Below, in pieces: positions 1 to 8,666 of a stretch of 64,000 nt of DNA. This stretch comes from Sphingomonas sp. J315. GTDB lineage: Bacteria; Pseudomonadota; Alphaproteobacteria; Sphingomonadales; Sphingomonadaceae. Below the pieces are notes generated by a model, which worked only from the letters and a program-made list of their open reading frames with translations, was not told the DNA's origin and did no database searches. The stretch covers positions 744,001 to 808,000 of the forward strand of contig NZ_CP088296.1 of assembly GCF_024666595.1 (NCBI RefSeq). Direction: 5' to 3'. Position 1 is the stretch's first letter. Every line of letters starts with the position of its first letter. Made by a program: the position numbers and the translations under genes.

Positions 1-1
1 C

Positions 2-637
2 TTGCAGATCGCGTATCCCGGCGGCTCGGACGACGACGAGAAATATACGGAAATCGCCATCGACCCCGCGACAGGGACAGCAATTCCGCGCGAGACAACC
101 GCTTGGCGCCAAGCGCTCGCGATTGCCAAGCGAGAGGCAATTCCGGTGCGCGCAGCGCAGGCCGCACATATCGAAATGCTGCGCTCTCCGCTCGTTGCGC
201 CGGATGGAGTCAGGGACAAGCGTACCCTGCACTGGTACTTGACCGAAGCGTTTCAGCGCCTCGATCCCGAGTGGAAGACAGCGTATCCCGACACACAGGT
301 CCTCGATCGGCCCGAGAGCGAGGAGTATGCTCAATCTCGCAAATGGCTAGGTGGAGCTCTGTCAAGAGAGCCGCTCGGCGATGTACTCGGCATCGCATCC
401 TACGACACCGCCAATCTCGCGAGCGTACTTGTCCTGGAGGCGACGCAAGCAAAGGTCGGCCCGCTCAGGGGTGTTCGAGTTTATGCAACCATCGGCAACG
501 CAGACCAGGCGCGCGTTGCGGCTGCAATCGCACGACTGGGCGCCATCTTCGTGCAGCTCGATCCCGGCACTCCCATCCCGCAGCGCCCCGAAAGAATGCC
601 AAAACCGGATGGGTCGTTGCCCGATACAATGGAATAG
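2..637 (+). CDS. Hypothetical protein, probably 5'-truncated by the window edge
   Basis: An open frame runs from the first bases (a TTG at position 2) to a TAG at 635-637, giving at least 211 residues. The frame is open to the left edge, so the true start is probably outside. I do not recognise a family. The N-terminal part is rich in acidic residues (GSDDDEKYTE). The C-terminal third contains alternating hydrophobic strands (VLVLEA, VRVYATIGN) and ends in a Pro-rich tail. No signal peptide or membrane segment is visible. The next gene starts 74 bases downstream behind its own ribosome site. Coding is supported mainly by length and lack of a competing frame. Confidence 0.5.
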   Translation: MQIAYPGGSDDDEKYTEIAIDPATGTAIPRETTAWRQALAIAKREAIPVRAAQAAHIEMLRSPLVAPDGVRDKRTLHWYLTEAFQRLDPEWKTAYPDTQVLDRPESEEYAQSRKWLGGALSREPLGDVLGIASYDTANLASVLVLEATQAKVGPLRGVRVYATIGNADQARVAAAIARLGAIFVQLDPGTPIPQRPERMPKPDGSLPDTME

Positions 638-711
638 GTGACCGCGCCGCCGCCAGCTGGTGCTTGACCTGATCGTTATCGCCAATCACCTTCCCCCAAG
701 GGGGTGATTTG

Positions 712-1694
712 ATGCGTTCGATCCTGCCGTTTGCCTTCGCGCTGCTCGCGCTTCCCGCCGCTTCCGCGCAGCAGCAGCCCTATTCCCCGCCCAAGCACAC
801 CGCCCCCCGCCGCCGGGCGTCGCGCGCTCGACGCCGGAGGAGGTGGTGCAGCAGGCCGATGGCGGTCTCCAGATCGAACGCGACCGGACCGCAACCCATG
901 CGCTTGCCGAACATCGCCGCCTGACCCGTGCACTCGCCACGCTGCTGCCCCACCGCAAGGGAGTGGTCGATGCCTATGTCCTGTCGGTCGGCCTCGACAG
1001 CGACCCCGTGTTCGGGCGCGAGGCGCGTGAGGCGGGCAAGGTGCTCAGCCGCCGCTATGACGCGCTCGGGCGCACGATCATCCTTGGCGGCAGCGACGGC
1101 AAGGCCCCCTCCCCGCTCCCGATGGGATCGCCCGCCAATATCGAGGCGGCGCTCGCGCGCATCGCCGAGCTGATGGACGAGAAGGAGGATGTGCTGGTCC
1201 TCTACACCACCAGTCACGGCGCACCGTTCGGGGTGGTGTATAATGACGGCAATGAAGGGTTCGGCGCGATCTCGCCCCGCCGCCTCGCCGCCCTGCTCCG
1301 CGCGCACGGCATCGAGCGGCGGTTGCTGATCGTCAGCGCCTGTTATTCGGGCGTATTCGTCCCCGTCCTGTCCGGCCCGCAAAGCGCGGTCGTCAGCGCC
1401 GCCGCGTCGGACCGCTCGTCCTTTGGCTGTGCGGCGGAGAATGACTGGACCTTTTTCGGCGATGCGCTGGTCAACCGCGCGCTGCGCAAGCCCCAGCCGC
1501 TCGGCAGCGCGGTGACCGAGGCGTTCGCCCAGATCGCGGGGTGGGAAACGCGCGGCCGCCTCAAGCCATCGCTGCCCCAGCAGAGCTTTGGGGTCGAGGT
1601 GCAGAAATGGCTCGCCCCGCTCGAAGCGCGCATGCCCAAGGTCGCGACCGCGCCGGTCGGCAAGCCGTCGGTCGACAGCCTCGGCGCGCCCTGA
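712..1694 (+). CDS. Exported C13-family (legumain/caspase-like) cysteine peptidase, frameshifted
   Basis: The ATG at 712 follows a strong AGGGGGT ribosome site and encodes a signal peptide (RSILPFAFALLALPAASAQ). The main domain lies in another frame and is open from a GTG at 843. Around the C6 tract at 803-808 the two frames join smoothly as SPPKHTAP-PPPGVARSTPEEV if one C is added, giving about 327 residues. The catalytic pair of clan CD peptidases is visible: His in TSHGAPFG (codon near 1215) and Cys in SACYSG (codon near 1341). The family includes legumain-like peptidases and GPI transamidase; the bacterial members are poorly characterised. The product is probably periplasmic. The frameshift looks like a homopolymer error, though a real pseudogene cannot be excluded. 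Confidence 0.75.
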
Positions 1695-1729
1695 CGGAAC
1701 CTCCCACCGCGCCGCCGGTTACGCGCGGC

Positions 1730-2293
1730 ATGACCCACGCCACCAACTACCCGCTGCTCGCCGCGCCGCATGTCCATCTGTCTGGCCCGGTCGACCAGCT
1801 GATGTACCAGAGCTTCCGCGACCAGCTCGCCGCCGCGCCGACCGAAGGAACGCTCGTCGTCGCGATCTCCACCCTCGGCGGCGACCCGGAGGTCGCGCGG
1901 CTGATGGGCGACGAGGTGAGGCTGATCCGCGATTATGAAGGACGCGAGACGCTGTTCCTGGGCAAGGTCGCGGTCTATTCGGCCGGAGCGACCTTCATGG
2001 CGGCATTCCCGACCGACAAGCGATTCCTGACCTGCGGCACGCGGATCATGGTGCATGAACGCATCCTCACCGCCGACATGCATCTGTCCGGCCCGCTCAA
2101 ATCGCTCACCGCGACACTCAAGGCCAAGCTGCACGAGATCGAACATTCGATCCGGATCGAGGAGGAGGGGTTTCGTGACCTGATCGCCGGATCGAAGATC
2201 GCGTTCGAGGAGGTCTGCCGCCGCGCACCGGAAAACTGGTATATCGAGGCCGAGGAAGCGCGCGAGCTGGGCCTTGTCCTCGACGTGATCTGA
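1730..2293 (+). CDS. ClpP-fold (S14-like) ATP-dependent protease-like protein
   Basis: The 187-residue protein starts at ATG 1730, just after the C13 peptidase ends at 1694; longer readings of the frame would overlap that gene. It has the ClpP/crotonase-type layout. GGDPEVA (residues 50-56) is the oxyanion-loop region. VYSAGATFMAAF (82-93) carries a candidate nucleophile Ser84, and MVHE (107-110) carries a candidate His109. It is therefore a ClpP-like serine peptidase or a catalytically adapted relative. It is not canonical ClpP: it lacks the propeptide and the usual ASMG and MIHQ spellings, and no clpX is adjacent. The substrate is unknown. Confidence 0.7.
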   Translation: MTHATNYPLLAAPHVHLSGPVDQLMYQSFRDQLAAAPTEGTLVVAISTLGGDPEVARLMGDEVRLIRDYEGRETLFLGKVAVYSAGATFMAAFPTDKRFLTCGTRIMVHERILTADMHLSGPLKSLTATLKAKLHEIEHSIRIEEEGFRDLIAGSKIAFEEVCRRAPENWYIEAEEARELGLVLDVI

Positions 2294-2376
2294 CGCGCTC
2301 AGAAATTCCTCACCGCCCGCTCATGCCGCCGGAGTGGATCGGCGCTACCCAAAGCGCTCACCAACCGGAGATCACC

Positions 2377-3768
2377 ATGGATCTGCATGCGCCCGACCGT
2401 TCGCCCGGAATGAAACTGCTGCTCTCGCTGCTCGTCGCGGCAGTGCTGACCATCCCGCTCTTCACCGTCTATCTCCTCGTCTATGACCGCCAGAGCCAGT
2501 CGGAGACGGCGCGAAGCAGCATCGCCGAGGGATGGGGCGGGCCGCAGACGCTGGCCGGTCCGCTGATCGCCATCCCCTATCAAGAAGAGGTGACGCAGAC
2601 CGTGCAGGAAGGCGGAAAGCCGGTGACGCGCACGTCCGTCCAGCGCCGCGAACTCTTCCTCGCCCCGACGACGCTCGATCTCGACACAAAGGTGAAGCCC
2701 GAGCGGCGCGCGCGTTCAATCTATGAGGCGGTGGTCTACGACGCCGATATCAGCGGCGCCGCGACCTTCCGCCTGCCCGCCGACACCGCCCGGATCGTCG
2801 ATGTCGCCACGCTCGAATTCGACAAGGCCGAACTGCGCTTCGGGGTCGCAGACCCGCGCGGGCTGAAACCCGCCAACCGCATCACGATCGACGAAGCCCC
2901 CGTTGCCGCCCAGCCCGGCAACGGCCCTGCCGCGACCGGTGGATCGGGATTCTTCGCCAGCTTCGACGCCGCAATGTTGCGCGATGGGGTGGTGACCGCA
3001 CGTTTTGCGTTTGCGCTGCGCGGCCATTCGGTGATCGCGCTCGCGCCGCGCGCCGGTGCGACCCGCTGGACCGTCACCTCGCCCTGGCAGCATCCCAGCT
3101 TCACCGGCGGCTTCCTGCCCGAAAGCCGCGGAGTGACCGCCGACGGCTTTTCCGCGACGTACAAGATTTCGAACCTCGCGCTCGGGGTAACGCTGGTCAG
3201 CACCGCCGATTCCGCGGTCGAGCTGCGCGCGCCGGAGGTGCAGACGACCTCCGCCTATGCGCGCGGCAGCAACGTCCCCACCGCCGAGGCACAGGTCGGC
3301 CTGATCCAGCCGGTCGACCTCTATTCGCAGGTCAACCGCAGCGTGAAGTACGGCTTCCTGTTCATCGGCTTCACCTTCATGGCATTCCTGCTGTTCGATG
3401 TGGTTGCGGGCGTGCGGGTGTCGGCGGTCGAATATCTGCTGGTCGGCGCGGGGCTGGTGCTGTTCTTCGTCCTGCTGCTCGCCTTTGCCGAAGTCATCGG
3501 CTTCACCCCCGCCTATCTGGTCGCGGGCGCGGGGATCATCGCGCTGCTCACTGCCTATAGCGCTGCTGTACTCGGCAGCCGTCGCAGGGCCGGGTTCATC
3601 GCCGGGCTGCTCATCGCGCTCTACGGCGTGCTATACATCCTGCTCAGCCTGGAGGCCTATTCGCTGCTGATCGGATCGCTGCTGCTCTTCGCGGCGCTGG
3701 CGGCGGTGATGTACCTGACCCGCAACCTCGACTGGGGCGGGCGCTCGGCTCCCCTGACCGAAGCGTAG
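2377..3768 (+). CDS. creD: Inner membrane protein CreD
   Basis: The 463-residue protein starts at ATG 2377 behind GGAG at 2367-2370; an in-frame ATG at 2323 has no ribosome site. It shows the CreD plan: one N-terminal membrane helix ([21 protein letters not shown]), the family signature [17 protein letters not shown], and a large periplasmic beta-rich domain. The C-terminus is a bundle of about five to six helices after [17 protein letters not shown]. In Enterobacteria CreD is the envelope-stress output of the CreBC two-component system; no creBC is present here. A GC-rich hairpin follows at 3776-3807. Confidence 0.9.
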   Translation: MDLHAPDRSPGMKLLLSLLVAAVLTIPLFTVYLLVYDRQSQSETARSSIAEGWGGPQTLAGPLIAIPYQEEVTQTVQEGGKPVTRTSVQRRELFLAPTTLDLDTKVKPERRARSIYEAVVYDADISGAATFRLPADTARIVDVATLEFDKAELRFGVADPRGLKPANRITIDEAPVAAQPGNGPAATGGSGFFASFDAAMLRDGVVTARFAFALRGHSVIALAPRAGATRWTVTSPWQHPSFTGGFLPESRGVTADGFSATYKISNLALGVTLVSTADSAVELRAPEVQTTSAYARGSNVPTAEAQVGLIQPVDLYSQVNRSVKYGFLFIGFTFMAFLLFDVVAGVRVSAVEYLLVGAGLVLFFVLLLAFAEVIGFTPAYLVAGAGIIALLTAYSAAVLGSRRRAGFIAGLLIALYGVLYILLSLEAYSLLIGSLLLFAALAAVMYLTRNLDWGGRSAPLTEA

Positions 3769-3775
3769 GTCGTCG

Positions 3776-3807
3776 GGAGAGGGGCGGGTTCGCAAGCCCC
3801 CCTCTCC
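3776..3807 (+). terminator. GC-rich hairpin after creD
   Basis: Arms GGAGAGGGG (3776-3784) and CCCCTCTCC (3799-3807) are perfectly complementary around a 14-nt loop, eight bases after the creD stop. No U-tract follows, so it could be a weak terminator or a repeat remnant. Confidence 0.4.
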
Positions 3808-3955
3808 ACCGCCCTGCACACCCCCGGTGCGCCCGACAACGAACCGCCCATGCGACTTTTCCACCGCTTGTGTTTGCAGCCGGGGCGGCGGTTATGTATC
3901 TGACCGGCAAAAGCTGACGGGGCGACGCCCCCATAGATACCGTACGGGGTTCAGA

Positions 3956-4738
3956 ATGGCCGATTTCGTCCTTCCTAAGAACAGCAAGATCACGAAGGGC
4001 AGGGCGCATCCGGCGCCGCAGGGCGCGGGTCGGCCCCGGACCTTCACCATCTATCGTTACGACCCGGATTCGGGCCAGAACCCGCGCTACGACAAATTCA
4101 CCATCGACCTCGACGATTGCGGGCCGATGGTTCTGGACGCGCTGATCAAGATCAAGTCGGAGATCGACCCGTCGCTCACCTTCCGCCGCTCGTGCCGCGA
4201 GGGCATTTGCGGGTCGTGCTCGATGAACATGGACGGCAAGAACGGCCTCGCCTGCACCACCGCGATCGAGGATATCAAGGGCGATATCAAGATCACCCCG
4301 CTGCCCGCGATGGACGTGATCAAGGACCTCGTCCCCGATTTCACGCACTTCTACGCGCAGTACGCGTCGATCAAGCCGTGGCTTGAGACGGTGACCCCGC
4401 CGCCCTCGGGCAAGGAGCGACTGCAGTCGCCCGAGGACCGGGCCAAGCTCGACGGCCTCTATGAGTGCATCCTGTGCGCCTGCTGCTCGACCAGCTGCCC
4501 GAGCTATTGGTGGAACAGCGACCGCTTCCTGGGTCCGGCGATCCTGCTCCAGGCATATCGCTGGCTCGCCGACAGCCGCGACGAGGCGACCGGCGAGCGG
4601 CTCGACGAGCTGGAGGATCCGTTCCGCCTGTATCGCTGCCACACGATCATGAACTGCGCGAATGTCTGCCCCAAGGGCCTCAGCCCCGCCAAGGCGATCG
4701 CGGAGATCAAGAAGATGGAAGCCGAGCGGATCGTTTGA
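3956..4738 (+). CDS. sdhB: Succinate dehydrogenase iron-sulfur subunit SdhB
   Basis: The 260-residue protein is the Fe-S subunit of complex II, passing electrons from the FAD subunit to ubiquinone at the inner membrane. All three cluster motifs are intact. The [2Fe-2S] ligands are C80, C85, C88 and C100 ([11 protein letters not shown]...LAC). A ferredoxin-like motif lies at C171-C181 ([11 protein letters not shown]), and C228, C234 and C238 ([14 protein letters not shown]) complete the [4Fe-4S] and [3Fe-4S] sites. The start at 3956 matches the usual family N-terminus. sdhA, sdhC and sdhD are not in this window. The stop overlaps the TTG of the next gene, so it heads a four-gene overlapping run. 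Confidence 0.97.
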   Translation: MADFVLPKNSKITKGRAHPAPQGAGRPRTFTIYRYDPDSGQNPRYDKFTIDLDDCGPMVLDALIKIKSEIDPSLTFRRSCREGICGSCSMNMDGKNGLACTTAIEDIKGDIKITPLPAMDVIKDLVPDFTHFYAQYASIKPWLETVTPPPSGKERLQSPEDRAKLDGLYECILCACCSTSCPSYWWNSDRFLGPAILLQAYRWLADSRDEATGERLDELEDPFRLYRCHTIMNCANVCPKGLSPAKAIAEIKKMEAERIV

Positions 4739-5685
4739 TCGCGCGCGCCGTCCTTGCACTGGTCCTGCTCGCGGCCCCCGCCGCCGCGCAGGATCGCGAG
4801 GTCGCCCCCGGCATCCGGCTGATCGAAGGCAGCTTCGAACCCGGCCGCCAGCCCGATGGCAATTCGGTGCTGATCGAGGGTCCCGACGGCCTGCTGCTGA
4901 TCGACACCGGCCGCCACGCAGCGCATCTGGCAAAGGTCGAGGCGGCGATCGCGGCCCGGGGCAAGCCGCTCCGTCGCATCGTCAACACCCATTGGCACCT
5001 CGATCACGTCAGCGGCAATCTTGCGCTCAAGGCGAAGCATCCTGACGTCCGCGTATCGGCCAGCAATGCGATCGACGGCGCGCTCGACGGCTTCCTCAAA
5101 CGCAGCGCCGAGGGTGCCCGCGCCGCGCTCGACGCGGGCAAGATCCCCGAACCGATGGCGAGCGACGTGCGCGGCGACCTCGCCACCTTTGCGCGGGGTA
5201 AGGAGCTACGCCCCGATGACGTGATCCGCCGAACGACCGCGGACAAAAGCACCGGACGTCGCATCGACATCCACCTCGCCCGCCACGCCGCGACCGAAGG
5301 TGACGTCTGGCTCTACGATCCGCAGAGCCGCGTGCTGATCGCGGGCGATCTGGTGACCGATCCCGCGCCGTTCCTCGATACCGCCTGCCCCGATGGCTGG
5401 CGCAAGGCGCTCGACGCGCTCGCCGCAACGCCCTTCGTCACGCTGATCCCCGGCCATGGCGCACCGATGGATCGCGCAGCGTTTTTGGCGTGGAAGACGA
5501 GTTTCGATGCCTTTGTCGACTGCGCACGCGGGACGCAGAAGGTGACCTATTGCGCCGCTGGCTGGTACGACCGCGCAACGTCGCACAGCACATTCGCGAC
5601 CGAGAAGGTGCGCATCCTCGGCATGGCCGATTATTACGCCAACCGCATCCGCAGCGGCGACCTGGACAAGAACTGCCCCGCATGA
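4735..5685 (+). CDS. Exported MBL-fold metallo-hydrolase
   Basis: The 316-residue protein begins at a TTG that overlaps the sdhB stop (TTGA). It has a signal peptide ([17 protein letters not shown]), so it is probably periplasmic. The zinc-binding motif HWHLDH is complete ([12 protein letters not shown]), with further metal ligands likely in AGDLVTD and PGHGAP. This is the metallo-beta-lactamase fold, but substrate specificity cannot be read from sequence. A C-terminal pair of Cys residues (DCARG, TYCAAG) may form a disulfide. It overlaps the thioesterase gene by ATGA, indicating translational coupling. Confidence 0.85.
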   Translation: MIARAVLALVLLAAPAAAQDREVAPGIRLIEGSFEPGRQPDGNSVLIEGPDGLLLIDTGRHAAHLAKVEAAIAARGKPLRRIVNTHWHLDHVSGNLALKAKHPDVRVSASNAIDGALDGFLKRSAEGARAALDAGKIPEPMASDVRGDLATFARGKELRPDDVIRRTTADKSTGRRIDIHLARHAATEGDVWLYDPQSRVLIAGDLVTDPAPFLDTACPDGWRKALDALAATPFVTLIPGHGAPMDRAAFLAWKTSFDAFVDCARGTQKVTYCAAGWYDRATSHSTFATEKVRILGMADYYANRIRSGDLDKNCPA

Positions 5686-6134
5686 ATCCCGAGCCGCATT
5701 TCACCTACACCGACGACCCGGACCATCCAGGCTGGAAGCGCTGGGAGCTGCGCGACCCGTCCCGCTTCAACGCCTTTCTCGGCCCGATCCTGACCCGGAT
5801 CGTGGACGGCAAGGCGCTGGTGCGGATGGTGCCGGGGCGTGAACACTCCAACCTGCGCGATTCGACCCATGGCGGGGCGCTGCTCGGCTTCATGGACGTC
5901 GCGCTGTTCGCCGCCGCGCGCAGCTTCGGTTTGCTCAGCGCGGGCGGCGCAGTGACGCTCGATCTCTCGGCCCAGTTCATCGGCACCAGCCGCATCGGCG
6001 AGCCGATCGTCGCCGAGGTCGAACTGCTGCGTGAAACCGGGCGGATGCTGTTCATGCGCGGGCTGGTGCGACAGGAGGAGAGTGTTCTCGCCAGCTTTTC
6101 CGGCACCGTGCGCAAATCATCTCCAGCCCCATGA
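5682..6134 (+). CDS. PaaI-family (hotdog-fold) acyl-CoA thioesterase
   Basis: The 150-residue protein has the hotdog thioesterase core. HSNLRDSTHGGALLGFMDVALFAAA contains the HGG-type motif and catalytic acid of the PaaI/4HBT family, followed by the strand TLDLSAQFIGTSRIGEPI. It probably hydrolyses an acyl- or aryl-CoA thioester in the cytoplasm; the actual substrate is unknown. It overlaps both neighbours by ATGA (MBL hydrolase upstream, zapE downstream), so the three are almost certainly co-translated. Confidence 0.85.
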   Translation: MNPEPHFTYTDDPDHPGWKRWELRDPSRFNAFLGPILTRIVDGKALVRMVPGREHSNLRDSTHGGALLGFMDVALFAAARSFGLLSAGGAVTLDLSAQFIGTSRIGEPIVAEVELLRETGRMLFMRGLVRQEESVLASFSGTVRKSSPAP

Positions 6135-7243
6135 CCGGCGTCCTCGAACGCTATCAGGCGCTGGTCGCCGCGGGCGAACTGCGCGCCGACCCCGATCAGG
6201 CCGCTGCCGCGCGCCGTCTTGCCCATCTCGCGCACGAACTCGAACAGGGACCGCGCAAGGGCAGCGTGCTGTGGCGACTCGCCCGGCGCGCGCCGGAGGC
6301 GCCGCGCGGCGTGTACATGTGGGGCGGTGTCGGGCGCGGCAAGTCGATGCTGATGGACCTGCTGTTCGGCTGCGTGAAGATCGAGCGCAAGCGCCGCGTC
6401 CATTTCCACGAGTTCATGATCGAGGTCCACGCGCGGATCGCCGAGGAGCGCAAGAAGGAAGCCGGCGACCCGATTCCGCCGGTAGCCAAGGCGCTGGCCG
6501 AGAACCTCCGCCTGCTCGCGTTCGACGAGATGGTGATCAACAACACCGCCGACGCGATGATCCTCTCGCGCCTGTTCACCGCGATGATGGCCGAGGGGCT
6601 GTGCGTGGTCGCGACGTCGAACCGCCCGCCCGACGATCTCTACAAGGACGGGCTGCAGCGCGACAGCTTCCTGCCCTTCATCGCGCTGCTCAAGGACAAG
6701 CTCGACGTCCTGCCATTGAACGGCCCGACCGATTATCGCCGCGATCGGCTGGGGATGATGGACATGTGGCTGACCCCCAACAGCCCGGCCAACACCGCGA
6801 CACTCTCTGCTGCCTTCTTCCGCCTGACCGATTTCTCGGTCGAGGACCGCGCGCATGTGCCGAGCGAAGACCTGTCGGTACAGGGCCGCACGCTGCACGT
6901 CCCCAAGGCGCTGAAGGGCGTCGCGGTCTTCTCGTTCAAGCGATTGTGCGGGGAAGCGCGCGGCGCGTCCGACTATCTCGCCATCGCGCGACGCTATCAC
7001 ACCGTCATCATCGTCGGCATCCCGCGCCTCGGCCCGGAAAACCGCAACGAGGCGGCGCGCTTCGTCACGCTGATCGACGCGCTGTACGAGCATAAGGTCA
7101 AGCTGCTGGCGATGGCCGACGCCGCCCCGATCGATCTTTATGCGGAGGGCGACGGCAAGTTTGAGTTCGAACGCACCGTGTCGCGGCTGATGGAAATGCA
7201 GTCGGAAGAGTATCTGGCGCAGGGGCATGGCACGGCGGCCTGA
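6131..7243 (+). CDS. zapE: Cell division protein ZapE (AFG1-like ATPase)
   Basis: The 370-residue AAA-type ATPase of the ZapE/AFG1/LACE1 family has Walker A GGVGRGKS at residues 65-72 and Walker B LLAFDEMVI. The family hallmark VVATSNRPPDDLYKDGLQR, ending in the Arg finger region, is present. In E. coli ZapE binds FtsZ at the Z-ring under stress; the mitochondrial relatives help turnover of respiratory subunits. Its position at the end of an sdhB-led run fits a respiratory link, which is inference. Length and motifs are normal. Confidence 0.93.
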   Translation: MTGVLERYQALVAAGELRADPDQAAAARRLAHLAHELEQGPRKGSVLWRLARRAPEAPRGVYMWGGVGRGKSMLMDLLFGCVKIERKRRVHFHEFMIEVHARIAEERKKEAGDPIPPVAKALAENLRLLAFDEMVINNTADAMILSRLFTAMMAEGLCVVATSNRPPDDLYKDGLQRDSFLPFIALLKDKLDVLPLNGPTDYRRDRLGMMDMWLTPNSPANTATLSAAFFRLTDFSVEDRAHVPSEDLSVQGRTLHVPKALKGVAVFSFKRLCGEARGASDYLAIARRYHTVIIVGIPRLGPENRNEAARFVTLIDALYEHKVKLLAMADAAPIDLYAEGDGKFEFERTVSRLMEMQSEEYLAQGHGTAA

Positions 7244-7801
7244 TCACCCCGCCACCGCCCCCGCCAGCTCCGCGCCGCGCCCGGTCAACCCATAGAGCGC
7301 CACCGGGGGAAACCGATCCTCCAGTCGCCGCGCGACCAGATCCTGTCCGATCATCGCCTGCAACGTCAGCGACAGCGCGCGCGCCGTGACCGGCGCGAGC
7401 CGCGACTGGAGCGCGTTGAAGCGGGTCCAGTCCGCCCCCAGCCCATCCGCCACCGGCAACGTCCAGCGCGACAGATCGGGCGCCTCCAGTCCCAGCCGCA
7501 CGCGCACGTCCTCGATCCGCTCGCACGCCGCGCCGATCGCGCGCCCGGCTTCGGTCAGCACATATTCGGGGCGCAGCGGGTGGCCATGGCCGGGATTGGG
7601 CATCACCCAGCCCTGTTCGCGCAGGTAAGCCAACGTCCGCGTCAGGCTGTTGCGCGACATCGAAAAGCGCCGCTCGATCACCGCAAAGCGCGACCCCTGT
7701 TCGCGGCTGAGCAGCGCCAGCACGGGAATCGTCCACCGCCCCGCCGCCAGCCGCTGCAATACCGCACTTGTCAGAACCGGATCATCCACGCGCTTGACCA
7801 A
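7244..7801 (-). CDS. HxlR-family winged-helix transcriptional regulator
   Basis: The 185-residue protein reads from a TTG at 7801 (a GTG a few codons later is an alternative). It contains the HxlR/MarR-like winged helix: GRWTIPVLALLSREQGSRFAVIERR, then the recognition helix SMSRNSLTRTLAYLREQGWV and wing HPLRPEYVLTEAG. HxlR proteins often sense electrophiles or quinones. The C-terminal 80 residues are an extra domain I do not recognise. It is divergent from the VOC gene with a 46-bp gap, so it probably controls that promoter. It is convergent with zapE, and the stops abut. Confidence 0.88.
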   Translation of the reverse strand: MVKRVDDPVLTSAVLQRLAAGRWTIPVLALLSREQGSRFAVIERRFSMSRNSLTRTLAYLREQGWVMPNPGHGHPLRPEYVLTEAGRAIGAACERIEDVRVRLGLEAPDLSRWTLPVADGLGADWTRFNALQSRLAPVTARALSLTLQAMIGQDLVARRLEDRFPPVALYGLTGRGAELAGAVAG

Positions 7802-7812
7802 ATCGCAATCTG

Positions 7813-7832
7813 CTATACAAATGGAACCATAG
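7813..7832. promoter_or_regulatory. Candidate HxlR operator in divergent promoter
   Basis: The 46-bp gap between the HxlR and VOC genes holds CTAT...ATAG half sites (7813-7816, 7829-7832) and the small dyad ATGG-AA-CCAT (7821-7830). TATACA at 7814-7819 could be a plus-strand -10 element. This is inferred from position and partial symmetry only. Confidence 0.35.
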
Positions 7833-7847
7833 AGTCGGGAGGACGAT

Positions 7848-8258
7848 ATGGCAAGCGAAGCTACCCTTGAGGCAACTCACGCGACGATCCCCTATGACGG
7901 CGGCCTGACCTGCGCGCTCAGCGTCACCAGCCTCGACCGCGCGATTCCCTGGTACGAAAGCGTGCTGGGACTGAAACTGCTCTACCGGATGGACGAGATC
8001 GCGTGGTGCGAGCTCGAAACGGGGGTCGCGCGGGTCAATCTAGGCCTGTCGCAGGTCGAGAGCGCGGGCGGCCCCGGTGGTGCGACGCTGACCTTCGGCG
8101 TCACCGATCTCGACGCGGCCAAGGCGGCGCTCGATGCGGCGGGCGTGCGACAGGATGGCCCGATCAACGAAATCCCCGGCATGGTCCGCCTGCTCACTTT
8201 CTACGACCCCGACGGCAATGCGCTGATGTTCTATCAGGATGCGTCGGGCGCAAGCTGA
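7848..8258 (+). CDS. VOC-family (glyoxalase/bleomycin-resistance fold) protein
   Basis: The 136-residue protein starts at ATG 7848 behind a good GGGAGG site. It has the paired beta-alpha-beta-beta-beta modules of the vicinal oxygen chelate superfamily: VTSLDRAIPWYESVLGLKLLY and, in the second half, FGVTDLDAAKAALDAAGVR...FYDPDGNALMFYQD. Metal-ligand positions (His/Glu) are not all obvious. It could be a lyase, dioxygenase or binding protein. Divergent pairing with the HxlR regulator suggests inducible detoxification. Confidence 0.85.
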   Translation: MASEATLEATHATIPYDGGLTCALSVTSLDRAIPWYESVLGLKLLYRMDEIAWCELETGVARVNLGLSQVESAGGPGGATLTFGVTDLDAAKAALDAAGVRQDGPINEIPGMVRLLTFYDPDGNALMFYQDASGAS

Positions 8259-8266
8259 CCCGCAAC

Positions 8267-8286
8267 ATTTCCAACATACTCGAAAT
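8267..8286. promoter_or_regulatory. Upstream ArsR-type dyad
   Basis: A 20-bp site beginning ATTTC and ending GAAAT (5-bp perfect arms, 10-bp spacer) lies 42 bp upstream of arsR. It has the same length and the same outer bases as the dyad at 8316-8335; the two centres are 49 bp apart. Probable autoregulatory ArsR operator. Confidence 0.6.
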
Positions 8287-8315
8287 AATACTTGCGCGGC
8301 GGCTAACGATTCGAT

Positions 8316-8335
8316 ATTTCCACGATTATGGAAAT
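8316..8335. promoter_or_regulatory. ArsR-type dyad overlapping the arsR start
   Basis: ATTTCCA (8316-8322) and TGGAAAT (8329-8335) form a perfect 7-bp dyad around a 6-bp spacer, 20 bp overall, spanning the arsR start codon at 8328. There is no clear ribosome site before the ATG, so transcription may begin close to it. Binding here would block the arsR promoter or early transcription. Confidence 0.65.
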
Positions 8336-8666
8336 GAAAGACGACACCGCCGCCGTCGCAGCCCTTTCGGCACTGGCACAGGAGCATCGCCTCGCGCTGT
8401 TCCGCCTGCTGGTTCAGGCCGGGCCTGACGGGCTTCCCGCCGGAACCATCGCCGAAAAGCTCGGCGTCCCCGCCTCGTCGCTGTCCTTCCATCTCGGCCA
8501 TCTCAACCGCGCCGGGCTGGTCAGCCAGACGCGGCAGGGGCGGTCGCTGATCTATGCCGCCGACTATGCCGCGATGAACGGCCTGCTCGGCTATCTCATG
8601 GAAAATTGCTGCGGCGGCGCGGGATGCGCGGCCCCCGCCGAACAGCCCGAAAGGAAATCCGCATGA
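8328..8666 (+). CDS. arsR: ArsR/SmtB-family arsenic-responsive repressor
   Basis: The 112-residue winged-helix repressor shows LSALAQEHRLALFRLLVQAG, recognition helix VPASSLSFHLGHLNRAGLV and wing SQTRQGRSLIYAADY. A C-terminal cluster ENCCGGAGC supplies three cysteines, a plausible arsenite site different from the classic alpha-3 CVC site. ATG 8328 is used; a second ATG at 8334 is possible. It heads the operon arsR-arsI-arsC-acr3: its stop overlaps arsI (ATGA). Two 20-bp dyads upstream are its likely operators. Confidence 0.93.
   Translation: MEMKDDTAAVAALSALAQEHRLALFRLLVQAGPDGLPAGTIAEKLGVPASSLSFHLGHLNRAGLVSQTRQGRSLIYAADYAAMNGLLGYLMENCCGGAGCAAPAEQPERKSA

Noticed and set aside
1541..1729. Longer N-terminus for the ClpP-like protein
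   Set aside because: It would overlap 150 bp of the C13 peptidase in another frame and has no domain content.
3644..4933. A 429-codon minus-strand open frame across creD, sdhB and the MBL gene
   Set aside because: It crosses three well-supported plus-strand genes and shows only Arg/Gly-rich shadow text.
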